Shown here in pieces: positions 22,684 through 34,979 of a stretch of DNA of 64,000 bases. Location: contig CM060970.1 in assembly GCA_030765045.1 (NCBI GenBank), forward strand, positions 50,241,076 through 50,305,075, in the 5' to 3' direction. Origin of the DNA: Tenodera sinensis (lineage: Eukaryota; Arthropoda; Insecta; Mantodea; Mantidae). Both the position numbers and the translations under genes were made by a program. The stretch's first letter is position 1. Every line of letters begins with the position of its first letter. The notes under the pieces were generated by a model. The model made no database searches, was not told where the DNA came from, and saw only the letters and a list, made by a program, of their open reading frames with translations.

Positions 22684-23644
22684 AGTTAATAATATAACAA
22701 AGCTCCTCGGTTTGTTACATTCTCCAATTTAAATAAACTTATCTACTTCTAACATCAAGACATTGAACTTCAACAATGTTTATTCAACATAAGGTCGTAA
22801 AGGTAATTTCGCTAATTTATTAAATGGTACATTTCCAACGAAAAGTTAAGGTTGTAGATTTAGGAATTATCTGCATTATTCTAGATTAAAACTGTATAAA
22901 ACGTTTCTTTTACACATAGCGTTTTCAGTCCACGTTTACATGATCCTAAATCTACCTCGACATAACATTGTCACTGTTGGAGGGATCTGCATAAAAGGAG
23001 ACAAAAGAAGATAAACTCATCATCTCACTCATATAGCAATGGATGCATTTATTAGCTGATTCAGTCATCGTTTCACTCGTCATCTTCTTTAATCTAATTC
23101 ATTCATCACGGCTTCATTTGCACATTCAATCAGTTTTATTGTTCACAGATTTAATCACCGCTTAATTAAATATTCGCTAATTAATCTCATAATAGATTCG
23201 TTCATAATTTAGCAGTACTATATGCTAGTTTATTATTTATTCCACTACAGCAGAGCTTTTGTTTCCTATTCTCATGCTTCACGGAAACTAATTAGTTTAC
23301 ATGGAGTTGGGGTATAATTCAACACAAAACACTTTTTAGGAAGTTATAGCTCTACTTTAAAAGTTGTAATTTTAGCGGGAAATTAATTTATGAAAAATAT
23401 TTAAATGTGCGAGTGCAAAGGTAGAAAGTTAAAGGATCTTTTCTAAGCTTTTACGACTTCAATAACTGTAAAATCAGTTATGTATGCCATTTGTATAACA
23501 TATTTATGAAAGTACTTCAACAAAGATGTTATGTAAAACTTAAGAGTATTTAACATTCGTTTGTAACTTTCGTGTTATAATTGTCTTTATTTAAATCAAT
23601 ATTATTGTATTTTTAAAACAAAAAGCAAACTTAATGCCACTGTA
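22684..23644. other. No recognisable feature
   Basis: AT-rich; no assignable motif. Confidence 0.4.
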
Positions 23645-23825
23645 GTTGTTTTTTTTAATGCTTAACGTCCGCTTTTACTACTACGGCACCACAGGTTGTT
23701 GTAGTGTTTAACGCCCGCTTTTACTACTACGGCACCGCAGGCGGTGACACTGATGATACATGAAGATGGAGCACCGGTGGAATGAAATGGCGGGGGAAAC
23801 CGGAGAACCTACTATGCGTTGAGAA
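23645..23825 (-). mobile_element. SINE type B tail with duplicated end
   Basis: Matches the 3' half of the SINE at 46648-46892: GGTGACACTGATGATACATG, then GAAGATGGAGCACCGGTG, then GGGGGAAACCGGA on the plus strand. Its terminal 46 bp is tandemly duplicated (23657-23702 and 23703-23748), each with CGCTTTTACTACTACGGCAC. The tRNA-like head is absent. Confidence 0.65.
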
Positions 23826-24532
23826 TTTTGATATCCGTCTCATTTAAGAGTTAAAAAAAGAGATATTCGTACCTTTTTGCATTTGTTTCTATAATGCGTC
23901 GTGTGGCCACAAAATGATGTGTATTAGAATACATTTGTGGAGATAAATTTGGGAAGCGCGAAGGTGGAAGGTCAGGAATGTTGACACTAAAAGCTACCTG
24001 CTCCAGTCCCATGAACACTGCCCCCATTACTTGCAGCAGCTGATAAACCCAGAATCGTGGTGAAATCAACTTTCTAGGACTGGCATCACTATGTGTAGAT
24101 TTTAGCACTTTTGCTTGGCATATTTTATTAAAATTAACTACATCGTGCTCATAGGTTTCTTTCCAATTAGTCCTTAACCGTAATTTTCCAAATATCTCTA
24201 TATAATATATTTTCATATTGTGTTTTTCTTTTTAAATGCTGGGATATATACACTGTAGCATGTAAGCACAATGCCATATCTAAACCAATTTTTTTTTTAT
24301 TTAACTTACTTTGCATACTAACGTTAATGTATGTTTCATTAGACATAAATCCACCTAGAGTGAAATGAATTCGTTTTTCTCATTGGTACCTAATGCTGTC
24401 AAAGAACCTAATAAAAACCGCATTTCTCAAGCTCCCGATAAAGGTTTTTTTCTTCCTTTCTGTTGTAAAACAGCGAAAGGGTTAACCTCTCACATTTAAA
24501 CTTGACTTACCACGGTGAAAGCGTTACACTCA
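23826..24532. other. Unassigned; contains a 121-codon minus-strand ORF
   Basis: An ORF at 24216-23851 is longer than most chance ORFs in this AT-rich region. It has no domain I recognise, no related copy in the window and no clear splice or promoter context. It could be a decayed element or chance. Confidence 0.3.
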
Positions 24533-24676
24533 TAACTTTCTCTACTCTTGTACTAAATATGCCTACAAACACTTATTCCTATATCGTTTTCATGTTAGTC
24601 GAGATAAACATTTGCAGAAATTATTGCTAGTAATCTTATAGGTGCAAGGGGAATACAAGAGAAAATCCTGTAGTCG
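24533..24676 (-). repeat. ACTTTCTCTACT-family repeat, distal fragment, inverse
   Basis: Starts with a perfect ACTTTCTCTACT followed by CTTGTACTAAATATGCCTAC and TTCATGTTAGTCGAGATAAA. It stops close to the target duplication of the adjacent LINE insertion. Confidence 0.75.
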
Positions 24677-24689
24677 GATAGCTGTTGTG
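24677..24689. repeat. Target-site duplication, left
   Basis: GATAGCTGTTGTG, repeated exactly at 25329-25341. Confidence 0.85.
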
Positions 24690-25328
24690 AGTGAGTGAGT
24701 GTGTCGGGTTTAAGGGCCCGTCGACAACTTGGTCATTAGGGCCCCGAGTCCAGAAGTAAAAATTACATACCGTCAAGTGTTAAAACATCACCCATTAAAA
24801 ACTAAAAATCTACGGTTAAAATAGATAAAAAACCTCTAAACAACTATTAAAACGTTTCATTTAAAATGTTAAAAACAGAAAGTTAAAATTGCTACAAAAT
24901 AAAAAACACTAAAACGTTAAAAAACCCAAAAATACCGTAATCCAAAAGGCTAAAATCTCTGAAATAAAATAACCTTACACTGACTTCATAAAATCAATTG
25001 TGCGACAAAACCGCAGCACTGTATTTACAGATACTGGGTCGTTGCCTAAAACTGACGACAGTGTAAGGCCCAGGCCAACGGACTGGCGCTCACGAGCGTA
25101 TCGCGGACAATCAAGAAGGACATGTGCGACGGAGATTGGAATATTACACGTCGTACAGACAGGCTCCGGATCACCACGCAAAAGGTGTCCATGCGTGGCT
25201 CGGGTATGGCCTATCCTCAGGCGGGTTAAAACCACTTCTTCCCGCCTGGAATTCCTGCAGCTGGTATGCCAGGGTTGTACCGTGTCCTTGATAGTCCGTA
25301 ATTGAGTGCCAGATAACGCTTCCCAAGA
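24690..25328 (-). mobile_element. 5'-truncated LINE insertion (639 bp) with ORF2 C-terminus
   Basis: Flanked by perfect 13-bp GATAGCTGTTGTG duplications. The minus strand reads W-H-T-S-C-R followed by SRREEVVLTRLRIGHTRATH (about 25260-25195), then CTTCNIPISVAHVLLDCP, giving a C-x2-C-x7-H-x4-C finger. The reading ends near 24975. This is the C-terminal tail of I/Jockey-group ORF2 proteins and is clearly homologous to residues 1149-1188 of the intact element's ORF2 (LRIGHTRLTH, CEVCN...H...C). An A-rich 3' UTR follows. The element ends GGGCCCTAATGACCAAGTTG then TCGACGGGCCCTTAAACCC and a CACTCACTCACTCAC tail. It is a different family from the intact element, which ends in poly(A). The coding part still reads in one frame. 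Confidence 0.9.
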
Positions 25329-25341
25329 GATAGCTGTTGTG
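25329..25341. repeat. Target-site duplication, right
   Basis: Exact copy of 24677-24689. Confidence 0.85.
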
Positions 25342-26714
25342 CAATTGCTGATGCTGATGCTGATGATTTTCCACAGCAGTCCCTTTATTCATCATCCTCT
25401 TTTTAGTTTTTAGTTTTTCAACACAAATAAGCGTTAACGTAATTTACCTAGGTAAGTTAAGAGGAAAAACCTGAATTTAAGTACCTGAAGACGCTGTTTT
25501 GTAATGCGATAAAAAAGTGGGTAGTAAATCAAACTTTAGTGCTCTCGTTATGAAAATTTACTGCGTCGGGAGAAGTTCTGAAATACAGAAACCGTCGTAA
25601 AAAGTACACACTATTTTACAGGTTTTACAGATGGTAAAACTGCATATCGTTTTCAGAGTTGCATTGAATTAGCTGTAGAATATGCGGTATGGTACTTCAA
25701 CAGATGTCGATATCTGGCCGTTGTGAGTAACACGTTACATTCTGTTGCATTCTATGTTTTGAGGTTTCCCTCTTCGAATTATTTCATGTGTTTCAGCACC
25801 AAGACGACAGTCAGCCATTTTTGAAACTTGAATAGCGGTTTTGTTGCGTCAACTTACGTCAGCTGTTTCTTTAACCTTATCAAATCATAAGAAAATAGAG
25901 GTGATAACTAAAATTCAGAGGAGGTGATGATGAAATATAATTTTTTCGCGAATGAAGGCTGTCATTGCTGAAATTTTAAATTGTTATGCACATGATTGGT
26001 TTATTTCAGTCGAGTCCTGTATGAGTGGAACAGTCAACATAAACCACTATTTCTAATATCAGTTAAGATTCCGTGCACTCGAGTGTATGCATATGTAAGT
26101 ATATGAAAGTCTCCATTGGGAAATTTAACCTTCTAATTCTCAGTGTTGCCATTTGGTAACAAATCTTTAGTCGAAGCTTTAGAATATAGTTTATATATTA
26201 TATTGGCATTTAACAGTAGTATTGGTAGCTATTTATAGGAGAAGTGTATAAATTTGTCATTATTGTAGCGTGCCTGTTTTCCTCCTTTCCAAGAAAAAAA
26301 AAACGAGAAACTGTGGTCTAATGTATCCCCGTCATCAACCACACGTACCATCTTACTGTTTATTTTACATGGGCGCTCCCCATCCTCTACTAAAGCAATA
26401 AATTCAGCTCGCGAACATTCTGCTTCTAATGGATGACCACCCATCTCGTCCGACCTATAACAATAATGCTTATTCGAACTACTTCCTTTAAGATGTCTGT
26501 GATGGGAATACTTAAACCGATTCAGGAATCAGAACTATGGCATATGTAGTAAGCTGCTTCAAGCAAAAGAGGGTCAAGTTAAATATGGTAACATTGTCAT
26601 CGCTGCTCCTTGAAAAACACTTAAGGAATAAGAGTGTGAGAATAATAAAGTAATCTGATGAAAGCAATATCTTTTTCTTCTTCTTCTCCTCCTTTGTATA
26701 TAATATCCTGTTGA
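25342..26714. other. No recognisable feature
   Basis: AT-rich; short ORFs only (for example 26229-26444 minus, low-complexity ends). Confidence 0.4.
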
Positions 26715-27240
26715 TTTCCCCTGTTATTCCTCCGATGAGTCAATGCTGACAATCCATCTCCTCTTGTCCTTTTTCCATCTAAAAGGGCTGCCTTCTTTGG
26801 CTCTTTTTACTAGAAGGTTGTTTCCTATCCGTTAATGTGTTTTTTCCAATATTGCCGTCGCTCATTAATAAATGTTATATAATGAATTTGGCAATTTTCT
26901 CTGGTTTCTGTATTGTGTATTTTATCTAATATTTTCAGTTTGCATATACTTAATATTGGTTTTGTTTTGACTGCATCTGCTGTGGTTTCTGCGGTATAAG
27001 TTAATATTGGTCTAATTATTGTTTTATAAATGCTGACTTTGCTCTTCAATGCCAAATTCGCCAAATTATATATTTTATACATCCTGATATCTGTGCTTTT
27101 ATGTATCGATTTAAATTTTTGGTGCTTGTAATTTGAATACCTAAATAATTAAATTCTGAATGATTTTTCTTTCCCCTTCTAATTTGCATCTTAATGGTTC
27201 TTTCAATACTGCTAGGCATTTAGTTATGTGTGTATTTATT
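26715..27240 (-). pseudogene. LINE ORF2 C-terminal remnant
   Basis: The minus-strand reading has a YLGIQITSTKNLNRYIKAQI block near 27130-27080. Then comes KALKSKVSIYKTIIRPILTY-like sequence (27030-26990), TYTAETTADAVKTKP, a LKILDKIH block, and W-KHI-G. It ends KEGSPFRWKKDKRRW near 26750. This follows the YLG...YKT-RP-LTY-AET...H-DRM order of insect LINE ORF2 C-termini. Frame changes separate the blocks. The RT catalytic core is absent. It sits head-to-head with the next remnant and differs from it in sequence. Confidence 0.75.
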
Positions 27241-27264
27241 TACATGTTATAATTTGTCAGTTGA

Positions 27265-27850
27265 GACAGACACACATATAATGGAAGGGAGAGAAATTAG
27301 TAAACGTAAGAAGCTATGAATACCTAGGTGCTATATTAACAAAATACGGAAGAATAGACCAAGAAATAAAGAATAGGATCAAGAAAGCTATGAATGTATA
27401 TCATCAAATTTTAAATACAATAATCGGAAAAGAGGGAATTAAATCAACGAACGAAGATGAGGGTATACACAACATTATACCAGTTAATTTTAATATATGC
27501 AAGTGAAAGTTGGACAGTCCTAGATAAACATGCAAGTAGACTAAGTTAGATAGGTGTATAAGAAGAGCAGTTGGATTTACCCGGAGAGATCAAGTCAGGA
27601 ATAATACTATAAGAGAAAGTTTAAAACAAGAAAGTATAATAGAGAGGAATCAACTAAGATTACTCGGGCACGTATCAAGAATGAATGAAGAAAGGATACC
27701 AAGAAGGATAGAGAGAAGAAATGTAGGAAGACCAAGACCTGAATGGAGAAACTATATAGAAAAAGTGGCAGCCAGTGAGGGAAAGACGCATATAATTGCA
27801 CAGGACAGCAATGAATTCAGGAAGTGGCTGAAGATACGCGACGCCTAAAG
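27265..27850 (+). pseudogene. LINE ORF2 C-terminal remnant
   Basis: The plus strand reads VNVRSYEYLGAILTKYGRID and QEIKNRIKKAMNVYHQ. After breaks it continues RRAVGFTRRDQVRNNTIRES, QLRLLGHVSRMNEERIPRR and a NVGRPRPEWRNYIEKVA end. This is the canonical post-RT order (YLG, RD-VRN--IRE-L, HV-RMNEERIP, GRPR--W). The YKT-YGSEsW block in the middle is frameshifted with stops. Only the C-terminal third of ORF2 is present. Confidence 0.85.
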
Positions 27851-28249
27851 GCATAAGGGACAGAGAAAGAAGTAGTTTTATTTTAGGTGTAATAGACTTT
27901 GGAATCCATCTTCTGTTTCTGATATGACGACAGCATCATCTGTCTATCATATTATATGACATCTTGGCACCAATGTAGAGGTGCTTATCTGGTTACATTA
28001 TCCGTAGGGAATATACGAGAATTTACAGAACGTTACTGTAAGGTTGTGAACTGCAGCACTCCTGTAAACAAAGCTGGAAGGATTATGCACAAGCAATCCT
28101 ATGTTGTGCTTCAGTTTTATGTTAAGCTAGTGCGTGCTGCATTGCACGCACCATCCTAAGTTAAGCACCATTAATCTAATGGTGCAGCAATACGTGTAAC
28201 CAAACATTCTATGTTTGTTGATTGAAGTCGGTTCTCAGAAGTGTTTACC
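27851..28249. other. No recognisable feature
   Basis: Short ORFs only; contains the repeated phrase GCACACCATC/GCAGCACTCC but no assignable element. Confidence 0.35.
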
Positions 28250-28400
28250 GAACTTAGCAGAGCAAGGGCAGAAGATGCTCCAGATCTAACTCGATAGTCT
28301 GGGTTCAATTCCCAAGAACATGTTACAGCTACCATCCAAATTACATGGGCACTCAGAGGCAAGTCTCCGAAAGGAGCAGTGGAAGGGGGAGGGCTGTTGG
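28250..28400 (+). mobile_element. Possible tRNA-derived SINE
   Basis: GTCTGGGTTCAATTCCCAAG fits a pol III B box. An A-box-like TAGCAGAGCAAGGGCAGAAG lies about 50 bp upstream. No second copy was seen, so the call is weak. Confidence 0.35.
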
Positions 28401-28437
28401 AAAGTACTGAATAATAGAACCAAATGGAGACATTTTT

Positions 28438-29256
28438 ACTTTCTCTACTACGTATAGCAAGTAGGGGAAGTATTGTATTCCACACAAAAATTTGATGTTG
28501 AAATTTCACCGGAAATATATGTTTTGAGGCCCTCTGAATTTAAAAAAGCATTTGTAGAAAAATGTCCTTGCGTGCGTGCGTGTGTGCGCAGTCTGTGGAC
28601 AGCGTAATTCAAACGAAAAGTTGGTTAAACGTTAAAGTTTAAATTTAATATTATTCAAGGATGCGCCACGAAGATTTTGAAGAAAATTCCTCCGCCCTAA
28701 ACTAACCGTTACATGGAAAATATTTCGACAATTTTTATTTCCTCGAAAATGGCTAACAATTTTGAGTAAAATGCCAAATGTTTAAGATATGTTTATGAAA
28801 AATGAAATTTATATTTTGAATTTTCTTGTTTCTGCTCATGTAGTCCTGTTTACTCTTGATGACTTTCGCACAACTGGTAAGGCATGAGATAGACCAATCT
28901 TACTATACAAACAATGTTAAAACACACAATTTATGTCCAAATAAGATTTTTGTGGTTGAGTGAATCATTTCCAAGATACTCCTTGTTATTCGTATGAGTT
29001 TTCCAATACTTAATTTTGCTCAAATGGAAGGTCGTTATTCATTTCTTTTATCTCTTGGCCGAGCAAAGACGCTGTAATTTCAAAGCCTTCATATAGCGAC
29101 TAGGTTTAAAAAAAGCCTTCTCTATTCCCACATTTCCTTTACACCTATAAGAAAATTACCCATAAGATAATTTCTACAAATGTTTATCTCGACTAACACG
29201 GAGAAGATAGAGAAATCAGAATTTTTAAGAATAATTAGGAGAAAAGTAGAAAAAGT
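28438..29256 (+). repeat. ACTTTCTCTACT-family repeat, full length (819 bp)
   Basis: Starts ACTTTCTCTACTACGTATAG and ends AGTAGAAAAAGT, so the ends are inverted repeats with one mismatch. Internal order: GTATTGTATTCCACACAAAA, TTTCACCGGAAATATATG, a GTGCGTGCGTG tract, AGTCTGTGGACAGCG, CGTTACATGGAAAATATT, CATGTAGTCCTGTTTACTCT, ACACAATTTATGTCC and TGTTTATCTCGACTAACACG. No ORF of note. Target duplication was not evident. It is best described as a non-autonomous element of unknown superfamily. Confidence 0.8.
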
Positions 29257-30829
29257 TGTTAGTTCAACACATCAGATTTTTTAAGCGAATTCTGCAATTA
29301 GAGAGACCGCTGCAAATTTTAGAGTTCTTAAAGAATATTTTATACAATGGAAGTATACATTTAAAAACAAGGACAGTTAAATACTGTTCACGCGTAGTAC
29401 GAGGAGGCAGGCATTTGCGAGACTTTTGGTGCGTTTTACAGCTTAGAGGAAATTAGATTATGGTACGGAAAGCAAATTTAGTAAAACTCAAGAATATCAT
29501 TACTATTTAACGAGGGCTTCGTAGCTTCGCCTTCTTTCCGTCTCTTTACCCTTCTCCAATGACAGTAGTATTCACGCTATCTGCTGAGATGGGCAAGACA
29601 TAGTAATTACCAATGGAATGTCGGTATGTAAGGGAAGTTGTGACTACTTCTTATTGCTTACTAAATCGTTACTCATTAAGTCACAACTAACACCATGTAG
29701 TACACATTAGAAACTACACGTGGTCTGTGGAAAGCTGGCAACACAGTTCGATAAATTTTAGCTGTGCAAATTCGCAGAAATATAATTAAATTTTAATGTC
29801 ACCTAAGAAAGGTAGTTATCGCATAGGTATTAAAAGAAAACATTTAATTCGAACGCAGAAACTGTACTGGTATAATATCACACAATAGAGGAGCCAAATT
29901 ATTTCGGCACAACCTTTAATTCTAGTATAAATATAGGAAGAATTTGTAGGATTAAACGTTCGTATATTTTTCAATGCTATATTCTATTACAAGCTTTAGA
30001 AATTTTTGTGATTCCAAGGACATAGTTAAAGTTTTTCTTACAACACAAAATTAATTCAATAAATGCTGCTTATTTCAAGCCACATTACATTTTCCATAAT
30101 ATCCATTAAGAATTTGAAGTCTAAAGAAAATGAAAAGCTGGCTTTCTTACCAGGCCAGGTGTATTTACCCTATGTCACCCCGCCCACCTTTCCTTGTCAT
30201 TACAGTGTCAAGCTTCTAGTCTCGTATTGCAACTGTCAGCAGTTCATTAGTTGGTAGTTGTGCCACCCCTTACAAGACCCCGTAAAATAGTAAAAAACAG
30301 ATGCGCCCAAACATTGATAATAAGATATAGGTGGTCATCATCAAAGTGTATTTTACGTTTTGTTGAACCTGCATTTTATGAGCCTAATAACTACGAACTA
30401 AAGCATCGGTATTTGTTATAGCACTACACAAAAGTATCAAATTTGTGATTTTTTTCTTAATATTGACTAAACATCAACAACGGGTATCCTTAATTGAAGA
30501 CAACGGGGTGAAAATATGATGTCTACTCTGTGGTGAAGCGGACACTAGGAGTCATGTTCTGCCAAGAGGGTAGACGCCTGGCCGTCATTAGGAAGCCAAA
30601 TGACGTCAGGACACGCATTAATTGGGCAGAGAGGAATCCAATGTCAGTAGGTGTACTGTAGCAGCGGTAGTCCAGATACAGTTGTGGTATGTTCCGTGGT
30701 AGCTCGTGTTTGGAAGTCTAATATTATTCCGCAATTTCCCTCATTTCTACGACTTTTACTTCTAGGTATCTTAGCATGTGCCTATAATAAAAATAACGAT
30801 AACTAAAATAATAATTTTGAATAAAGAAT
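29257..30829. other. No recognisable feature
   Basis: AT-rich; no shared repeat or coding motif identified. Confidence 0.35.
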
Positions 30830-31015
30830 GCTCTACAATGCAATGGGTTTCCTTCACCCTAAATTTTAATAGGTATTTGGTCTTCTGACATTCTAAGCAC
30901 GTGGCGTCTTTCTTCTGCAATTTCCAAAATACTTTTGTCAACTTACATAATTTCCCTCATTGCATTATTCCGAACTTTCTTTCCTGAATTTTCTTGCTGA
31001 CCAAAGAAAACCATT
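30830..31015 (-). pseudogene. LINE ORF2 C-terminal scrap
   Basis: The minus strand reads GKKVRNNAMREIM, a stop, then VDKSILEIAEERRHVLRMSE and DQIPIKI. It matches the RN--IRE-M-V-KSI---E-RR--HV-RMSE-R-P part of insect LINE ORF2 C-termini. Two stops are present and nothing upstream is recognisable. Confidence 0.6.
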
Positions 31016-31543
31016 TATTAGATGAGGAGACCAAATCGCTTGAAGTCGGAACAGTGACGAACAATCCTCTCCCGCTGCAGGTCGAAGACGTCGTCTTTAA
31101 GATCTAGAAGATCTCGTCGCCAGGATATCTCCTATTCTGTATTTGGTGTCCCAGTATCTGATTAGCTCTAGCAAGAGGTCCTAATCAGCAAGGTATGCGT
31201 GAATGGTGGCAGGAATGGAACCAAACGAAGAATTAACAAACATTTGACTTTATTTGCAAATCTCCAGATTTGTAGAGAACTGCCGACAATATCTAAATAG
31301 AATCTAACTTCAATGCTATAATACTTGAACTTTGTCATCGTTTAGCGACCGCCAAATTATGTGTACGCGCCAGGTTACGTACAGGAGCTTGCACAAAATT
31401 ACATGTGTACTGGCTGCGCGATTCAAGACGAATGAGAGTTGCCTTGCACGTGATCGCGTGGACGGCGCGATGGAAGGGATTTTCATTGGTCAACTTTTGA
31501 GCATGTCATGGCAAGATAAGAATCACCCCGCTGAACTCCCCAT
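31016..31543. other. No recognisable feature
   Basis: Mixed-composition sequence without a recognised motif. Confidence 0.35.
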
Positions 31544-31723
31544 GCTTTGCTCGCAAAACAATTGTAATTTTATCACTCATCTAATCTTTCTAGGCTTCCA
31601 TTCATGAGAATTTAGTATATTCACCTTTATTAACAATGTTCTCCCCTTAACTATTGATTGCAATCTCCTTTTAATTCTCTCTATTATTAATTACTTATAT
31701 TCACATTATAATTTTGGTTTCAA
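31544..31723 (+). repeat. 180-bp repeat, stand-alone copy
   Basis: Aligns without gaps to 62884-63063 at about 90% identity, from GCTTTGCTCG to TTGGTTTCAA. Shared blocks include TATCACTCATCTAATC and AATGTTCTCCCCTTAACTA. Here it has no inverted-repeat flanks. Confidence 0.85.
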
Positions 31724-31916
31724 CAGGGAAGAGGGTCTAAGCCTTGATGATATTATTGAGGAAAACATGCAGAGCTCACGAGGTTTTATGTGCCAAAAAA
31801 AAAAAAAAAAATATCAAAGCACTGGTTTACTTATAGTAGGATATCTGCAACTACATAGCATTAGCCATCACAGAATGATATTGTCGCAATATGTTTTGAA
31901 ACAGAGGAGTATATAG
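31724..31916. other. No recognisable feature
   Basis: Contains a 17-base A run at 31795-31811. Confidence 0.4.
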
Positions 31917-32779
31917 TATACTACGTACAATTAGAGGAAACACTAATCCACCCAAAAATTCAACGTCGAGATTTCACCGATGTCTTGAGGCCCCCTGAAT
32001 CCAAAACAATCGTTTTTAGAAAAAGGTGTGTGTGTGTGTGCGTGTGTGCGTGTGTGCGTGTGTGCGTGTGTGCGCGTGTGTGCGCGTGTGTGCGCGTGTG
32101 TGCATGTGCGCGTGTGCGCGCGATTGTGTGTGTCGACCTGTGGACAACGTAACTCAAATACGTAAAGTCGGTTAGAAACCAAAGTTGTTATTTATGTTTA
32201 TGTTACAACACGAAGAAAATTACTCCACCCTAAACTAACCTTTACATGGAAAAGGTTTCGAAAATTTTGATTTTCTCAAAATGAGTCTAACGATTTTGAT
32301 TAAAATGCATATGTTTAAGATAATTTTATGACAAATTAAATTTATATTTTGAGTCTTCTGGCTATGGCGAACGTAGTCCTGCTTTGAATAATTGTTAAAC
32401 CGTAAGAGATAGATCAAATCTTACTATACGAAAACGTAGATCTCCTTAAAACATACAATTTATGTCCAAATGAATTTTTTGTGGAGTGAATCATTTTGGA
32501 AAGATTCCTTGTTAGTTGTGCGAGTTTCGGAATACTTAAACTTTCGTCAAATGTAACATCGTTATTCATTTCTTATGTCTTACCCCTGCAAAGATAACAG
32601 AACTTGAAAGCTTTAAAAAAATTGACTATCGCACAAAGCCTACCGTATTCTAATATTCCTCTTGCATCTACAAGGAAATAAGCAATAAGAGAATTTATAC
32701 AAATGTTTATCTCAACTAACACGAAGAAGATATAGGAACAAGCGTTTGTAAGAATGGTTCGTGCAAGAGTAGAGAATGT
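31917..32779 (+). repeat. ACTTTCTCTACT-family repeat, near full length
   Basis: Degenerate start (TATACTACGTACAATTAGAG), long GTGTGC-type microsatellite (32027-32120), then all family blocks through TGTTTATCTCAACTAACACG. It ends CAAGAGTAGAGAATGT. Length about 863 bp. His/Thr-rich ORFs over the microsatellite are artefacts. Confidence 0.75.
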
Positions 32780-33079
32780 CATGAGATTGAATCACATCAA
32801 ATTTTTGTTACATAAATTCGTGAAAAATAAGAAAGAAAATGGTAGAATTGTTATAAACGCTGACAGTACTGCTTCTTACATGCAACAAAACAGGAAGAAG
32901 GTAGCAAATACCTTATGGGAACTTGACAATAAGATATCTTGCTTTATGAGAATAACATGATGAATAAAGAATGTCATCTGATAATGGATAGAGAAAGCTG
33001 TGCATATTAGAAACCAAACTCATGTTAAAAGGTTTTGGTTAATACGCTTTATCTGTTGGGTACGAATTTTGCAATCAAT

Positions 33080-33300
33080 TTTAAACTAACTTCCCTATGA
33101 GAGACTTGAAACTTGAACCCCTCTTCAAAACTGGATGATAATGTAATATTAAGGCACTTTGGAGAGATTACTCACACCCTTAATTACACTTTACATGGAA
33201 AATGTTAGGAAAATTTTGATTTTGATTAAATTAACTTCCCGATGAGCTAGAGACTTGAAACTTTAAATATAGTTCAGAACTGAATGACAAGTAATATAAA
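33080..33300 (+). repeat. Duplicated segment around a family core scrap
   Basis: AACTAACTTCCCTATGAGAG with ACTTGAAACTT and GATAATGTAATAT (33082-33150) recurs as AATTAACTTCCCGATGAGCT with GACTTGAAACTTT and ACAAGTAATAT (33225-33297). Between them lies CTTTACATGGAAAATGTTAG and ATTTTGATTTTGATTAAA, a scrap of the ACTTTCTCTACT-family core. Confidence 0.6.
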
Positions 33301-34979
33301 CCCGCTTGCAAGAGAATTCCTATCCCAAGCTGTCCTTAATATGGAAATGCCTATTACACATATAGCAAGTGCAACCGTGAATTAAATAATCCGTAAGAAC
33401 GCAGGTTACTGGGATGACTAGTAAAATGTTGGCGGGATCAATTTGATTCTTCGACTGAAGGGTTCTGAACTTTGAAGAAGACCAAAAAGAAGAAAGGTAC
33501 TCAAAGGTAAAATGTTTCTGCATTTTCTAAAATATGTTTTATATTAAAACAGTCGCATGTCGGGGGATTTTAGTCCTTAAAACGCATGACGAATGAACCA
33601 AGAACTGTGTTCATAAGCCTTACTACTAGGTCGCGTTGTTGGAATTTTCGTTATAACCGCTATTTGAATATACCAACATACAAACAGAAGGATGCTCCTA
33701 TTACAACACGCTTAAATGTACATCCCCAAACACGCGCATTAACTTAGGCGGAGAACAACTAATTCAACTAGCTCAAAATTCTGTTATGAAAGTACTACGT
33801 TCTACATAACATGCTACCATAAAAAATGTTAGTAATTCTTAATTCAGAGCCAAGTACTTCTTTCTTAAAATGTTTGCTGTATACCATGACGTGTGCTTGA
33901 GTTTCTAACAGAATAAATCAGTTTACACTCTGTAAGCTCGCTGATTAACGAACATCTTGTTTTGTTTTAAACATCAAATAAACGCAGCAAACAGAAGTTA
34001 ACCAGGCATCGCTGTAATATTATCTCTTAAAGCGTTGCTAATTAATTAACTAATTTGTGCATTAGGGTAATATATAAAGCGTTTCAGCTAGTCTAAAAGC
34101 TTCGTATGAAACTTTCAAGAAACTTAATTCAACAGGTACACAGCATTTTGCTAAATTCACTTGGAAGTCATTTTCCGCGTTTGTGACTACTAGCTGCTGT
34201 AAAAGGATCTCCGGAGAGTTTGCATAGTTTTAATTAACATCAAGCATTTCAAGCCAGCGTGCTTAATTAGCACCAAGTTGGATTCAAAGTTGAAGTCGGT
34301 GGAGCAATAAACTGGTCTCCAGTTTCGTTCTCCAGATGTATATGGAAGTATTATGTAATGATCTGTTCCTAAAATGTCCCCCAGGATTGGCCAGCGTTTG
34401 AATAGGAAGTACAAAGCTCCTGTTTCAAATAAAAGGGAAGATGGTCATTTCTTCTTTCTCACTTCATCTTCCTACTGCTAGATTTACCCCTCATTGCTGC
34501 CTCTAGCCGCCTCACCTAAGTCCCTCAGCTCAATCACAGATTCTCCAATAGTTGTTCTTCCAATGTTGGCCAGATCTAATGTCGCAACCTTTGGGCAAAG
34601 CCTAATTCTTTGTGCTGAAATGTTCATCAAACTTTACTTCTGTAATATTTAGATGAGAGGAAATGCGAAAATTCCAAACCGAGAGTTCACCAAAAAAGGT
34701 GAATATCTATACTGGGTGTAAGGTATGTGACGTTACCAACTCTCTTAGAAATTAAACTTTGTATGACACTAACATTTAATTGTGATTAAATTCATTAGAC
34801 CTAAGGTATAAGTGCATTACAGAATTGTTCATACAGTATTTTCGCGCCAGTTAGTAATATAATGAATCACATTCATTCGTCAAGAAGCTAGACGACTCCA
34901 AATATTTGACAAATTATTATTTTTTTTTCGGCAAAACTGATCTTTATTGACAATAATTGTATTGACTATATGTGTTACA
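33301..34979. other. No recognisable feature
   Basis: About 1.7 kb of AT-rich sequence; no element or gene recognised. Confidence 0.35.

Noticed and set aside
23851..24216. 121-codon minus-strand ORF as a host gene
   Set aside because: No recognised domain, no homologue in the window and no splice or promoter support; left unassigned.
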